Assembly: GCF_001659605.2 (NCBI RefSeq)
Contig: NC_035176.2
Location: 20,151,890-20,215,889 of the forward strand
Direction: 5' to 3'
DNA from: Manihot esculenta
Lineage: Eukaryota > Streptophyta > Magnoliopsida > Malpighiales > Euphorbiaceae
Length of the DNA stretch: 64,000 nt
The notes under the pieces were generated by a model. That model worked only from the letters and a program-made list of their open reading frames with translations. It made no database searches and was not told where the DNA came from. The number at the start of each line of letters is the position of its first letter. Positions within the stretch are counted from its first letter, which is position 1. This document shows, piece by piece, positions 24,736 to 36,173 of this stretch. A program made the translations under genes and the position numbers.

Positions 24736-27700
24736 GCAAAATTCAAAACTACAATGCGGTCCATAGAAGAAGTAATGATTCAAATGACAACACTTGCAAT
24801 GTGGAATATCAACATGGTGAGTTCTCTAATGCTTATGAGCAACTAGTTGCAGATGCAGCAGGGCCTAGTTTCTCCCCATCAATAAGTAATGAGCCTCCAA
24901 ACCAATCTACTCAGAGATTGTATGACATATTGGCAGCTGCTAATTAGGAATTGTGGCCAGGTTATGAAAATCATTCGTAACTGTCAGCTGTGGCAAGGAT
25001 ATTGAATATCAAATCTGAACATCATTTGTCTGAACGTTGCTTTGACAATATTTGCCAATTCATCAAAGAAATTTTACCTATTGATAATTTATTTACTGAT
25101 AATTTCTACTCTACAAAGAAATTACTTGAAGACTTGGGATTACCGATTCAAAAGATTCATAGTTGCTTAAATGGTTGTATGATTTATTGGGGTGAGGATA
25201 ATGAATTGCTCAGGTGTAAGGTGTGTGACCATCCAAGGTACAAACGATTGCGAGATGGCCAGAGCTCTAGTAAAACCCAAGTTGCTTATAATAAAATATA
25301 TTACATGCCAATCACACCTAGACTACAAAGGTTGTACGCATCTAATGCTACAACTAAGGATATGACTTGGCATGCCACTCATGGGACTGATGATGATTTA
25401 ATGCATCATCCATCTGATTCGCATGCATGGAAAGCTTTTGATAACAATTGGCCTCATTTCAGTGCTGAGAAACGTAATGTCCGTCTAGGACTGTGTACCA
25501 ATGGTTTTCAACCCTTTGGACAATCTGGTCAGCAATATTCATCATGGCCCGTCATATTGACACCGTACAACTTACCTCCATGGTTATGCATGAAAGGTGA
25601 GTATATGTTTCTCACTATACTTGTCCCAGGGCCTAGAAATCCAAAAGATAAGTTGGATGTGTACTTGCAACCCCTAGTTACTGAGCTGAAAGATTTATGG
25701 GAGAATGGAGTTGAAACATATGATGCATTCAATAAAGAAAATTTTAACTTGCGAGCTGCTTTAATGTGGACTATAAGTTATTTTCCTGCATATGCAATGT
25801 TATCTGGATGGAGCACTGCAGGACGGACCGCTTTGTCCTTATTGCATGGAAGATAGTGATGCGTTCACATTGACAATAGGAGGTAAGCAATCATGGTTTG
25901 ATAATCATCGCAAATTTTTACCTCATAACCATTCTTTTAGAAGAAACAAAACTGCTTTTAGAAAGAATGTATCTGTTACTAAGAAAGCTAAACCACCAAT
26001 TTTCGGTGAAGAAGTACTGAAACAGATTGACGAATTGGGGTTTAAGAGGGTTATAGATGAAGATGCAACTGAAATAAATTTCCGTCTATCAAAGCAATGC
26101 GGTTGGCGAAAAAAAGTATCTTTTGGGATTTACCATATTGGAAAAGTAATTTGATTCGGCACAATCTTGATGTAATGCACATTGAGAAAAATTTCTTTGA
26201 AAATATAATTAATACTATAATGAGTGTTGAGGGAAAGACAAAGGATAATGCTAAGTCAAGGGCAGACCTCAATGTGATCTGCGTTCGGCCAGAGTTGGAA
26301 ATGGATCAAGTCACTGGGAGATATCCTAAAGCTTGTTATACTCTAGATAAGCAAAGTAAGCAAGTGTTATGTGATTGGCTGAAAAATCTCAAGTTTCCCG
26401 ATGGATATGTTTCCAATATGGGGTGATGTATTGATATGAAGAAGTTGAAGATGTTTGGGATGAAGAGTCATGACTGTCATATTTTCATGCAGCGGATTAT
26501 TCCAATTGCATTTCGTGAGTTGCTTCCTTCGAATGTTTGGCAACCCTTAACAGAGTTGAGTAATTTTTTTAGGGAATTAACATCTCTCGCTATAAGTGAG
26601 AGTGATATGTTGTGGTTGCATGGTGAAATTCCTTTGATCATATGTAAGCTTGAGCGTATTTTCCCTCCAAGGTTCTTTGATTGTATGGAACACCTCCCCA
26701 TCCATCTAGCATATGAAGCATGGCTGGCAGGTCCAGTGCAATATCGGTGGATGTATCCTTTTGAACGGTAAGTTCTTTTAATTTCACTTTAATTAAGTTA
26801 TTTAATAATGTTTACTAATGTTGGTCATATATTTTATAGATACCTGCGATGGCTTAAGAATAATTTCAAAAATAAAGCTAGAGTCGAGGGATCAATATGT
26901 AATGCATACCTAGTAGAAGAAGCAACTTCATTTTGTGCGCATTACTTTGAGCCGTATGTCCAAACTAGACATTGAAAAGTGCCAAGGAATGTTGACATTT
27001 CAGAAAGTACTGAAAATCATGAAGGTAATCTATCAATTTTCATGCAGTCCGGTCGACTAATAGGAAAAGGAACAACTAGATACCTTATGGAGGATGAGTA
27101 TAAAGCAGCACAAATGTACATATTATTAAATTGTCCAGAAGTGAAACCCTACATTGAGTAAATTATCGTAAATAAGTAATTTATATATTATTTTTTAAAT
27201 TACTTTATCTAATTAAGTTGAGGTTTTTTCAGTATTTATATTGATCAACTGCACTCAAAAGATCCGTTAATCAATGATTCTCAGATTGACATCAAATTGG
27301 AGAGTGAATTTGCTATATGGTTCAACAACTTTGCTCATGATTCGTGCAGTAATATATCCAACAAGTTTATTATATCGCTTGCAAAGGGTCCATTACGAAG
27401 TGTGACATCATACAATGGATATATGGTGAATGGATATAAGTTTCAATCAAAGTCATACTGTGCAAGTAGAGCAACTATGAACAGTGGGGTGTGTATTAAG
27501 GGGTCAAATTATAGCAGCAAAGAGAGCGATTACTATGGACAATTGCTTGAAGTTATACATTTGGAGTATCCAGGTCTTCCAATCAAGCGAGTTGTACTTT
27601 TTAAATGCAATTGGTTTGACCCCACTCCAAATGTAGGCACAAAGATCCGTAGTAAATATAAACTTATCGATGTCAATCATAAATGATCATTTAATAGATA

Positions 27701-28054
27701 TGAGCCTTTTGTGCTGGGAGTACAAGCAATACAAGTGATATACACACCATATCCTAGCCTAAAACGAGATAAAATTGAATGGTGGGCTACTGTAAAAGTT
27801 AAAGCACGTTCTTTAATTCAACTTCCAACACAAGAAAATACACACCTGCTGAAGAACCATTTCAACAAGATGAAATGGAACACACTGCCATTATTAGAGA
27901 AATTGATGATTCAATACAACAATTAAATGATCCAACTGGTGATGTTATTGAAATTGATGATGGTGAAGAAAATGATGAAGATGAAACTATAATAGCAACA
28001 GAAACAGATGATGATGATGATAATAATGATGACTTAGATGTAGATAGTGAATAG

Positions 28055-28142
28055 AAGGTATAACATAATTGATATCTATTTTTACTCTCACTTATTACAT
28101 ATGTTAACTATATGTGATTTGTTTAATGTAAATTTGTACAGG
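28055..28142 (+). other. Short gap between the two CACTA genes
   Basis: Only about 88 bases separate the TNP2 stop codon from the start of the second gene. The two may share a transcript that is spliced alternatively, as in En/Spm, but nothing here proves that. Confidence 0.4.
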
Positions 28143-28553
28143 ATGAGAGGATGAGGACATGGATCTTCATCACGGGGTCGAGGAGTCCATGGCAGGGGTA
28201 GTGTCCACACAAGTGAATCAGAAAATGTCAATCAAGATTTGGTACAAAACACTGCTTTGATTCCTAGACCAGCCCAGAGTGAGAGATCCACACAGGGTGC
28301 TGCATCATCCACTCCTGCTTCAGTGCACACATCTGCTACTGCCTCAGCTCCCATAGGTTTGCCACCTATTGCATCTATTTCTATAACTGCATCTGCTTCT
28401 GGTAGTTGTGGACCTACAGGACATAGACCATATATTTCCTTGGTAAACTCAGTGTGAGTAGAATTTATAAGTATTTTAACTATGCACATCATTTTTATGC
28501 TTATTTCAAAATAATTATTTTGTCAATTATTCCTTTACAGCATGCAGCCTTCT

Positions 28554-30808
28554 TGTAATACCCGGCTAGACTCCGGTATCGGAATTCCTATCGTCCGGTG
28601 GAATTTCGGATGTCGGAGACCTCTAGAAGGGTAAAACCATGTTTTCATGAAATGTTTTAATGTTTTTAATGATTTTAAGTAAAGAGGAAATGAGTTTTTG
28701 GAATGAAAACACCCTTGGAGGAAACTCAGGTTCGGCCGCCGAAACTCAAAGTTCGGCCGCCGAACATGCATGCACTTCGGGAGTGCTTTAGGCCCCCGAA
28801 GGCATAAGTGAGGAAAGTCCAGGTTCGGCCGCCGAACCTCAAGTTCGGCAGCCGAACATGGCATGCATGCGGAGGCACTTTCGGCCCCCGAACGTGGCCT
28901 GGCCAGCCACTATAAAAGGGTCCCTTAGTCGAAAACGGGCGAGCTTTTTCCCAATTTTCGGCCAAGGTGAGTCCTTCCGCCATTCTTCACCATCCTTGAG
29001 TTCTTTCCTTCAAATCTTTCAAGATTTTCACAAGCTTTTACATTGTTTTGAAGATTTTCGAGTTTAAAGCAAGTTTTGGAGTTTTGAGGTTCAAGAACTC
29101 AAAATCTTCCACCTCCGAGTTTAGGACGTCTCTCTCTCGATCTTCAAGAGGTAAGAGCCGATCTTAAGCTCATTTTATGTTTAAAGTAAGTTTTATGCAA
29201 GATCTATGGGGTAGAATGCATATTTAGCTCATAGTTAGGTTTTTGAGTTAATGCTATGTTTTGAGCAATGTATGTTGGATTGTGTTGTTGTTGTGTGTTG
29301 TAGTTGGGGTTTAAGTTAGTTTGAGGCCCCTAGGAGCCAATATATGTGTATTTGCATGATTTGAATGAGTTATATGCATGTTGGAAGAGTTGGGAGGCAA
29401 ATGTGCATAAAGGAGCCAAGTTTCTGCCCTTTGGCAGAAACCAGGTTCGGCAGCCGAAGGCACTTTCGGCCGCCGAACATGGCTGGGGAGGCAGGCCTTT
29501 CGGCTGCCGAAGTTGCCCCCGAAAAGAGACTTTCGTCTCTGTCTGGGACTTTCGGCCGCCGAAGGTGCCGCCGAACCTGCCTGGGTTTCGGCTTTGGAGG
29601 GACTTTCGGCCGCCGAACCTGCTGCCGAAAGTGCCCTGTCCAGCCTTCCTTTGCATGTTTTGCATGAATGTTTTGAGGAGTTTTAGAGGGTTTTTGGGGG
29701 ATGTTTTAGAGTTATGTTATAGTATGTTGGTCCCTCATTTGAGTCCACCTGTGTAGGTTCGGACCCGAGGAACCGAGGACCCCAGCAGTGAGTCAGCTGC
29801 TTCAGTCAGTGTCAGAGCTAGCCAGAGGTGAGTGGAATCACCCTTATGCTTTTAAATAAATAAATCAGTTTTGAGCATGTTCATGCATCACGGTTGCCAT
29901 GTGATATTTTAGGTTTGCATTAGAAATCACGAATATGTTGCATTGCATAAAATGTTGTTGATGTGGATGAATGTTGAATGATCCATTAGCCCTCATATGT
30001 TATGACATGATGATATGATATGGAAGTCCAGATGTGGCCTGCACTACGCCCCTGGCACTATGTAAGAGAAAGACCGGACGTGGCCTGCACTACTCCCCCG
30101 GCACCATGGAATATGTATGTTATGATATGTATAAGAGAAAGACCAGGTGTGGCCTGCACTACGCCCCTGGCATGATTGGATTATGTAGAGGGCTAAATGG
30201 TGACAAGTTCATCCTTGATATGATTAGTTGTGATGTGATGCATTCCATGATAGCATGTGTTTTAAATGCCTTATGATTCTGCTCACTGGGCTCTTGTAAC
30301 TCACCCCTCTCCCAAATTCCCCAGGTTTGCAGGTACGGGTTAGACAGAGAAGTCAAGAAGAGTAATGAAGTCATATGTATGTAATAGTTAGAATGTGGAC
30401 ATGACAGATTGTATAATGTTGTATAGACATGTAATGTAACGATATTGAGATTAAAAGTGTGCTTGACCATAGTTCATTGTAATCCCTTGTTGATACATGA
30501 TCTAAATGTCTATTGATGTTTATGTTTAACCAACTCAACTTATGATGTATCGCCCATTGGGGCATTGATGAGATCCCCCAGAGGGATCAAGTTTATGATA
30601 ATGTATATGTTCAGTGCATGCACAGGTTGAGTTTGGTGTATGATAGAATGTATGAAAGAAAAAGTTTTAAATTTTTATGTATAATTGTTGATCATGTATG
30701 GGATTAAACAGGTTTACAGGTTGCATGTCAGGCTTGCTACGGGTCCCGGCGGCCTTAAGCCGATCTGGATCCTAGCGCCGGTAGCGGTCCGATTTTCGGA
30801 TCGTTACA
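28554..30808 (+). repeat. Element C 5' LTR
   Basis: It starts TGTAATACCC, ends TCGTTACA and keeps a TATAAAAGG box at 28911-28919. About nine perfect TTCGGCNGCCGAA palindromes lie in two clusters, about 28732-28858 upstream of the box and about 29443-29620 downstream. Three diverged minisatellite units lie near 30025-30180. Confidence 0.95.
28911..28919 (+). promoter_or_regulatory. Probable TATA box of element C
   Basis: TATAAAAGG is preceded by a cluster of palindromic TTCGGCNGCCGAA motifs. The same arrangement is seen at 36531-36539 and, in element A, at 9113-9121. Transcription would start roughly 30 bases downstream; this is inferred from position only. Confidence 0.55.
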
Positions 30809-30811
30809 GAA

Positions 30812-30829
30812 TGGTATCAGAGCCCTAGG
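30812..30829 (+). other. Element C primer-binding site
   Basis: TGGTATCAGAGCCCTAGG lies three bases after the 5' LTR and is identical to the sites in elements A and B. Confidence 0.88.
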
Positions 30830-31079
30830 TTCATATGGTCGGACCTAGAGTGTCGGGCTCATAGATGTCATAGAAGGTCAAGCACAATAGGAAGATCATG
30901 TCCACTAGGATAGGATGTGGAGTCCTGTCTTGCATGATAATGTGAAATGCCATGACTTTATGCATGTGCATTAATGATATGTTATGCTATGTGATGTTTG
31001 TGATGAGGGTTCATGTGTGCCCACATGAACCATATGATGCTAATGCTTGCTTGATGTGTGCTGTTTTTCAGAAAATAGG

Positions 31080-34000
31080 ATGAGAGGAACTCGTCGATCT
31101 GCACGATTGACTGGAGTGCCACCTGAGGATGAGGGCATGAGCGCCCGTCCTCCTACATTGCCTAGGGCAATGTCCAGTAGGTCTAACAGGGATAGAGCAG
31201 TGAGAGACCCTAGAAGGTCTTTGGATCTGGGTAGAAGCAGATCAGTCAGAGGAACAGTTCAGGGAGGAGCGTCAGAGGACATGGGGGATGATATGGATGT
31301 AGAGCAGAGGAGGGATGGCAGTCTGGGAGTCAGCATGTCAGAAGAAGGAATGGGAGAATCCCAAGGAGGCACTCAGGCCTCGGGATTCGTTCAACCACCT
31401 TACTACCCACCCTTCTCACAAAACCCTGGGTATTTGATGGGAGGCACATCGGATTACCATAGCTTTAGCCCTTATCCCACACAGATGCCATACCCACCTT
31501 ATTACCCACCATACCCACAGTACCCAATTTATCCACCTCCACCTTACTATCCAAATCCAGCAAACCCTACCCCAGGGGATGCTGCACCTCCTCCTCCTCC
31601 AGCAGAACCAGCAACCCCAGCTACCCAACCTCCTAGACCTAGCTCAGCCAGTGGGAGCAAGGCCAAGATGACTGACTACATGAAGTTGGGTGCTCCCCAG
31701 TATGAAAAAGGGGATGACCTGTTTGTGTATCTAGAGAGGGTCAAGGTGATCACAGATGAGATTGGGGCTGATGATAGTAGAGCCATTCAGATGGCTGGGT
31801 TCACAGTTAAGTGCAAAAAGGCACGAGAGTGGTTCAAGAATTATGTGAACCCGAAGGTGGATAGCATGTCTTGGGAGGAGTTTGCAAACGAGTTTGTAGG
31901 TTGGGCTTTCCCAGATAGTTCAAGGGAGCTGAAGATGATAGAGTTTGAGCAGTTGAGGCAGACCGATGAGATGGGTGTAGAGGAGTTTACAGACAGATTT
32001 TTGGAGCTGTTGCCTTTTTCAGGGCAAAGCCTTGACTCAGATCAAAAAAGGTCAAGGAGGTATATCATGAAACTCCACTCCAGATATTCCTCCTTGATCC
32101 AGTCAGCAGATAGGGAGAGCTTCCATGCCATAGTGGATATGGCTCGGAAAATGGAGGCCAGTGCCATCGTTCAGGGGACAGTTAAGCAGTCAGTGGCACA
32201 GCCTTCTGGTTCTAAGACCCCAGGCTCTTCTTCAGTGAGTGCAGCAGTTTCAGGTAGCAAGAAGTGGGACAGAGGTCCCAGGAAGTCTAAGAAGAACAAG
32301 TTTTGGAACAAGGTTAAGTCCAGTCTGGGACTAGGGAGTGGCTCAAGCTCTGGTGCGGATAATGCAGTTTGTGCAAGGTGTGGTAAGCCACACAGAGGAG
32401 TATGTCGGTTTGGGACGACAGCCTGTTACAGATGTGGTCAGGAGGGGCATATGTCTCGAGATTGTCCAAGAGCAGCCCCGATGGCACAGTCCCAGCAGAC
32501 AGCTTCAGGTAGTGTAGCGCAGCCAGCAGCTCCAGCCATGACGCAGGCTAGTGGCAGAGGTAGAAGGAGAGGGACAGCCTCTTCTTCAGCGGGTTTCAGA
32601 GGTGAAGGTCCATCAGCTCCAGCACAGATCTTCACGATGACTCAGCAGAAGGCAGATGCATCTAACACCGTGGTGGCAGGTAATTTAGTCATTGGTTGTT
32701 CAGATGTGTATGCCTTGATGGACCCTGATGCATCTCATTCTTTTGTTACACCGAGAGCCGTCCAGAGGTTAGGGTTGATGATCTCTGAGTTAGAGTGTCC
32801 TCTCTGGGTCAGTGGACCCAAGTGTGATCCATCAGTGGCAGAGTCAGTCTGCCAGTGTAGTCCTGTGTTTGTTGAGGGAAGATGCTTGTCCGCCGACCTT
32901 GTGGTTCTAGACTTGACAGATTTTGACGTCATTCTAGGGATGGACTGGTTATCTACCCATGGTGCTACCTTGGACTGCAGGGACAAGGTAGTCAGGTTCA
33001 GAGGTCAGGATGGGTCAGAGGTAGTCTTCAGAGGAGACAGGAGAGGTACACCTAGAGGTCTGATATCAGCTCTTCAGGCTCGTAGGTTGCTTAGGAGGGG
33101 ATGTCAGGGGTATTTGGCTCATGTGAGAGAGCTTAGCAGTCAGGTTAGAGAGCCTGCCTCGGTGCCAGTGGTTAGAGAGTTTCTAGATGTCTTCCCAGAC
33201 GAGCTGCCAGGTTTACCACCTGCTAGGGAGATAGAGTTCGAGATAGAACTGATGCCTGGAACCCGACCGATCTCTATCCCTCCCTACAGGATGGCTCCAG
33301 CCGAGTTGAAGGAATTGAAAGAGCAGTTGCAAGAGCTGGTAGACAAGGGCTTCATCCGACCGAGTACCTCACCCTGGGGTGCTCCAGTCTTGTTTGTCAG
33401 AAAGAAGGATGGATCCCTTAGACTTTGTATCGACTACAGGCAGTTGAACAAAGTCACTACCAAGAACAAGTACCCTTTGCCAAGGATCGACGATCTATTC
33501 GACCAGCTAGCAGGAGCGGGTTGTTTCTCCAAAATAGATCTGAGATCTGGGTACCATCAGCTGAGGATCAGAGATGGAGACGTGCCAAAGACGGCTTTCA
33601 GGACCAGATATGGGCATTTTGAGTTCCTTGTAATGCCGTTTGGGTTAACTAACGCCCCTGCAGCATTCATGGATCTCATGAACAGAGTGTTTAGCCAATA
33701 CCTGGATCACTTTGTTATTGTCTTCATAGATGATATCTTAGTGTATTCCAGGAATGCAGAGGAGCATGCCCATCATCTGAGGTTGGTTCGGCAGACCTTG
33801 AGGGAACATGGCTTGTATGCCAAGTTCTCCAAGTGTGAGTTCTGGCTGAGGAGCATTTCATTCTTGGGGCATGTAGTGTCAGAAAATGGTATAGAGGTAG
33901 ACCCCAAGAAGACAGAAACTGTGGCTAACTGGCCTAGACCCACTTCAGTGACGGAGATCAGAAGCTTCTTGGGTTTGGCAGGTTACTACAGGAGGTTCGT

Positions 34001-36065
34001 TCAGGACTTCTCGAAAATAGCAGCTCCTCTAACCAGACTAACCAGGAAGAGTCAGAAGTTTCTGTGGACCGACCAGTGCGAAGAGAGTTTTGAAGAGCTT
34101 AAGAAGAGGTTGACTTCAGCACCAGTTTTAGCTCTGCCATCTAGTGATGAGGACTTTACAGTCTTTTGTGATGCGTCCCGTGTGGGACTAGGTTGTGTAC
34201 TGATGCAGAATGAGAGGGTGATTGCTTATGCTTCTAGGCAGCTAAAGAAGCATGAGTTGAATTACCCCACACATGACCTAGAGATGGCAGCAGTAATCTT
34301 TGCACTCAAGATGTGGAGGCACTACCTCTATGGGGTAAAATGTGAGATCTTCACAGATCATAAAAGCCTGCAGTACATCCTGAGTCAAAGAGATTTGAAT
34401 TTGAGACAGAGGAGATGGGTAGAGCTGCTGAGTGACTATGATTGCAAGATTCAGTATCATCCGGGTAAGGCGAATGTCGTGGCAGACGCCCTAAGCCGGA
34501 AGTCACTAGGCAGTCTATCCCACATCATGGCAGAGAGGAGACCAGTGGTGAAGGAGTTTTACAAGCTCATTGAGGAAGGTCTACAGTTGGAGTTGTCTGG
34601 TACAGGTGCTTTAGTGGCCCAGATGAGAGTGACACCTGTGTTTCTAGAGCAAGTGGCTCAGAAACAGCATGAGGATCCAGAGTTAGTGAAGATTGCCAGG
34701 ACTGTTCAGTCAGGCAAAGACAGTGAGTTCAGATTTGATAGTAAGGGGATCCTCCGCTATGGGAGTCGACTGTGTGTACCAGATGACATAGGGCTAAAAG
34801 GAGACATTATGAGGGAGGCTCATAATGCAAGATACAGCGTTCACCCCGGAGCCACCAAGATGTACCAAGATATGAAGAAAGTGTATTGGTGGCCAGCGAT
34901 GAAGAAGGAAGTGGCACAGTTCGTGTCAGCCTGCGAAGTGTGTCAGAGGGTGAAGCTGGAACATCAGAAGCCGGCTGGAATGCTTAACCCGCTACCTATT
35001 CCAGAGTGGAAATGGGAGAATATAGCTATGGACTTCGTAGTGGGGTTACCGGCAGCGTCCAACAGATTGGACTCCATATGGGTGATTGTGGACAGACTCA
35101 CCAAATCTACTCACTTCATCCCTGTCAGGAGTGGCTACTCTGTGGACAAGTTGGCGCAGGTATATGTGGATGAGATCGTCAGGCTGCATGGGGTTCCAGT
35201 TTCGATAGTGTCGGATAGAGGGCCCCAGTTCACCTCCAGGTTTTGGCGGAGTCTGCAGAATGCTATGGGTACTAGATTGGATTTTAGCACTGCTTTCCAC
35301 CCACAGACGGACGGACAGTCGGAGAGGACCATCCAGACTATCGAGGATATGCTTAGAATGTGTGTGCTGGACTTTGGCGGTTCTTGGAGGTAGCATCTAC
35401 CTTTGGTGGAGTTTGCCTACAATAACAGCCATCATGCTAGCATCGGGATGGCTCCATATGAAGCTTTGTATGGAAGGAAGTGCAGGTCACCTGTTTGCTG
35501 GGAAGAAGTTGGAGAAAAGGCCTTGGCAGGGCCTGAGCTAATAGAGATTACCAGCAGGGTGGTACCCATAATCAGGGAGAGAATCAAGACTGCTGCAAGC
35601 AGACAGAAGAGTTATGCAGACATCCGCAGGCGGCAGTTAGAGTTTCAGGAGGGAGATCTGGTATTGCTCAAGGTGTCTCCAATGAAAGGAGTGGTTCGCT
35701 TTGGGAAGAAAGGTAAACTAGCCCCACGATACATCGGACCCTTTGAAATCTTGCAAAAGATTGGGAATGTGTCGTACAAGCTGGATTTACCTGCTTCAAT
35801 GGAAAGAATCCATCCGGTTTTCCATGTTTCAAAGTTGAGGAAGTTTGTGTCAGATCCGAGCAAGGTTCTTAGTGAGCCTGATGTGGAGGTCCAAGAGGAT
35901 CTCACCTATGTTGAGCAGCCAGTGCGGATCATAGACACCCAGATCAGAAAGCTGAGAAACAAGGAAATCCCGATGGTGAAAGTCCTATGGAACCACCACA
36001 ATATGGAAGAGTGCACCTGGGAGACACGGGAGTCCATGCTCCAGCAATACCCTTATCTTTTCTAA
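31080..36065 (+). pseudogene. Element C gag-pol with one in-frame TAG
   Basis: Starting at ATG 31080 ([10 protein letters not shown]), the frame is open to TAG 35391-35393, then continues in the same frame to the stop at 36065. Together this is 1,661 codons counting the TAG. The order matches element B: Pro/Tyr-rich region, gag, CCHC knuckle (about 32422-32465), protease, reverse transcriptase with FIDD, RNase H, integrase and chromodomain-like tail. The TAG lies just after the integrase catalytic Glu region, so the product without readthrough lacks the integrase C-terminus and the chromodomain. The protease box reads DPDAS (about 32720-32735) where elements A and B have DPG, a Gly-to-Asp change that probably disables protease. 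It could still be mobilised by enzymes of element B, which is inference. Confidence 0.92.
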
Positions 36066-36160
36066 GGTTAGTCTCTTATATGTTTCATGTGTTTTGTATG
36101 TATGATATATGTATGCCTATGCATGTGCTAGTTGAGGAACATTCGGGGACGAATGTTCTT

Positions 36161-36173
36161 AAGGGGGGGAGAA
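36161..36173 (+). other. Element C polypurine tract
   Basis: AAGGGGGGGAGAA lies immediately before the 3' LTR and is identical to the tract of element A. Confidence 0.85.

Larger units (their letters stand above)
14667..28054 (+). pseudogene. CACTA TNP2-type transposase gene, split by element B
   Basis: The gene opens at ATG 14667 with a Transpos_assoc-type N-terminus, runs to 14921, and resumes in frame at 24741 once element B and one target copy are removed. It then covers the Transposase_21 domain (about 24990-26430, including HNLDVMHIEKN near 26160), a DUF4218-like segment (26436-27157) and a DUF4216-like segment (27233-27750), with an acidic Asp/Glu tail to the TAG at 28052-28054. Two introns are clear: 26768-26839 and 27158-27232. 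Damage apart from element B: TAG at about 24945, TAA at about 24978, frameshifts near 25830 and 26100, TGA at 26424-26426, TGA near 26974 and TGA at about 27684. The TNP2 protein cuts and joins CACTA ends; this copy cannot make it. The domain names come from remembered family order. Confidence 0.88.

Noticed and set aside
28232..28492. Minus-strand frame of 86 codons
   Set aside because: It is the complement of the low-complexity first exon of the second CACTA gene.
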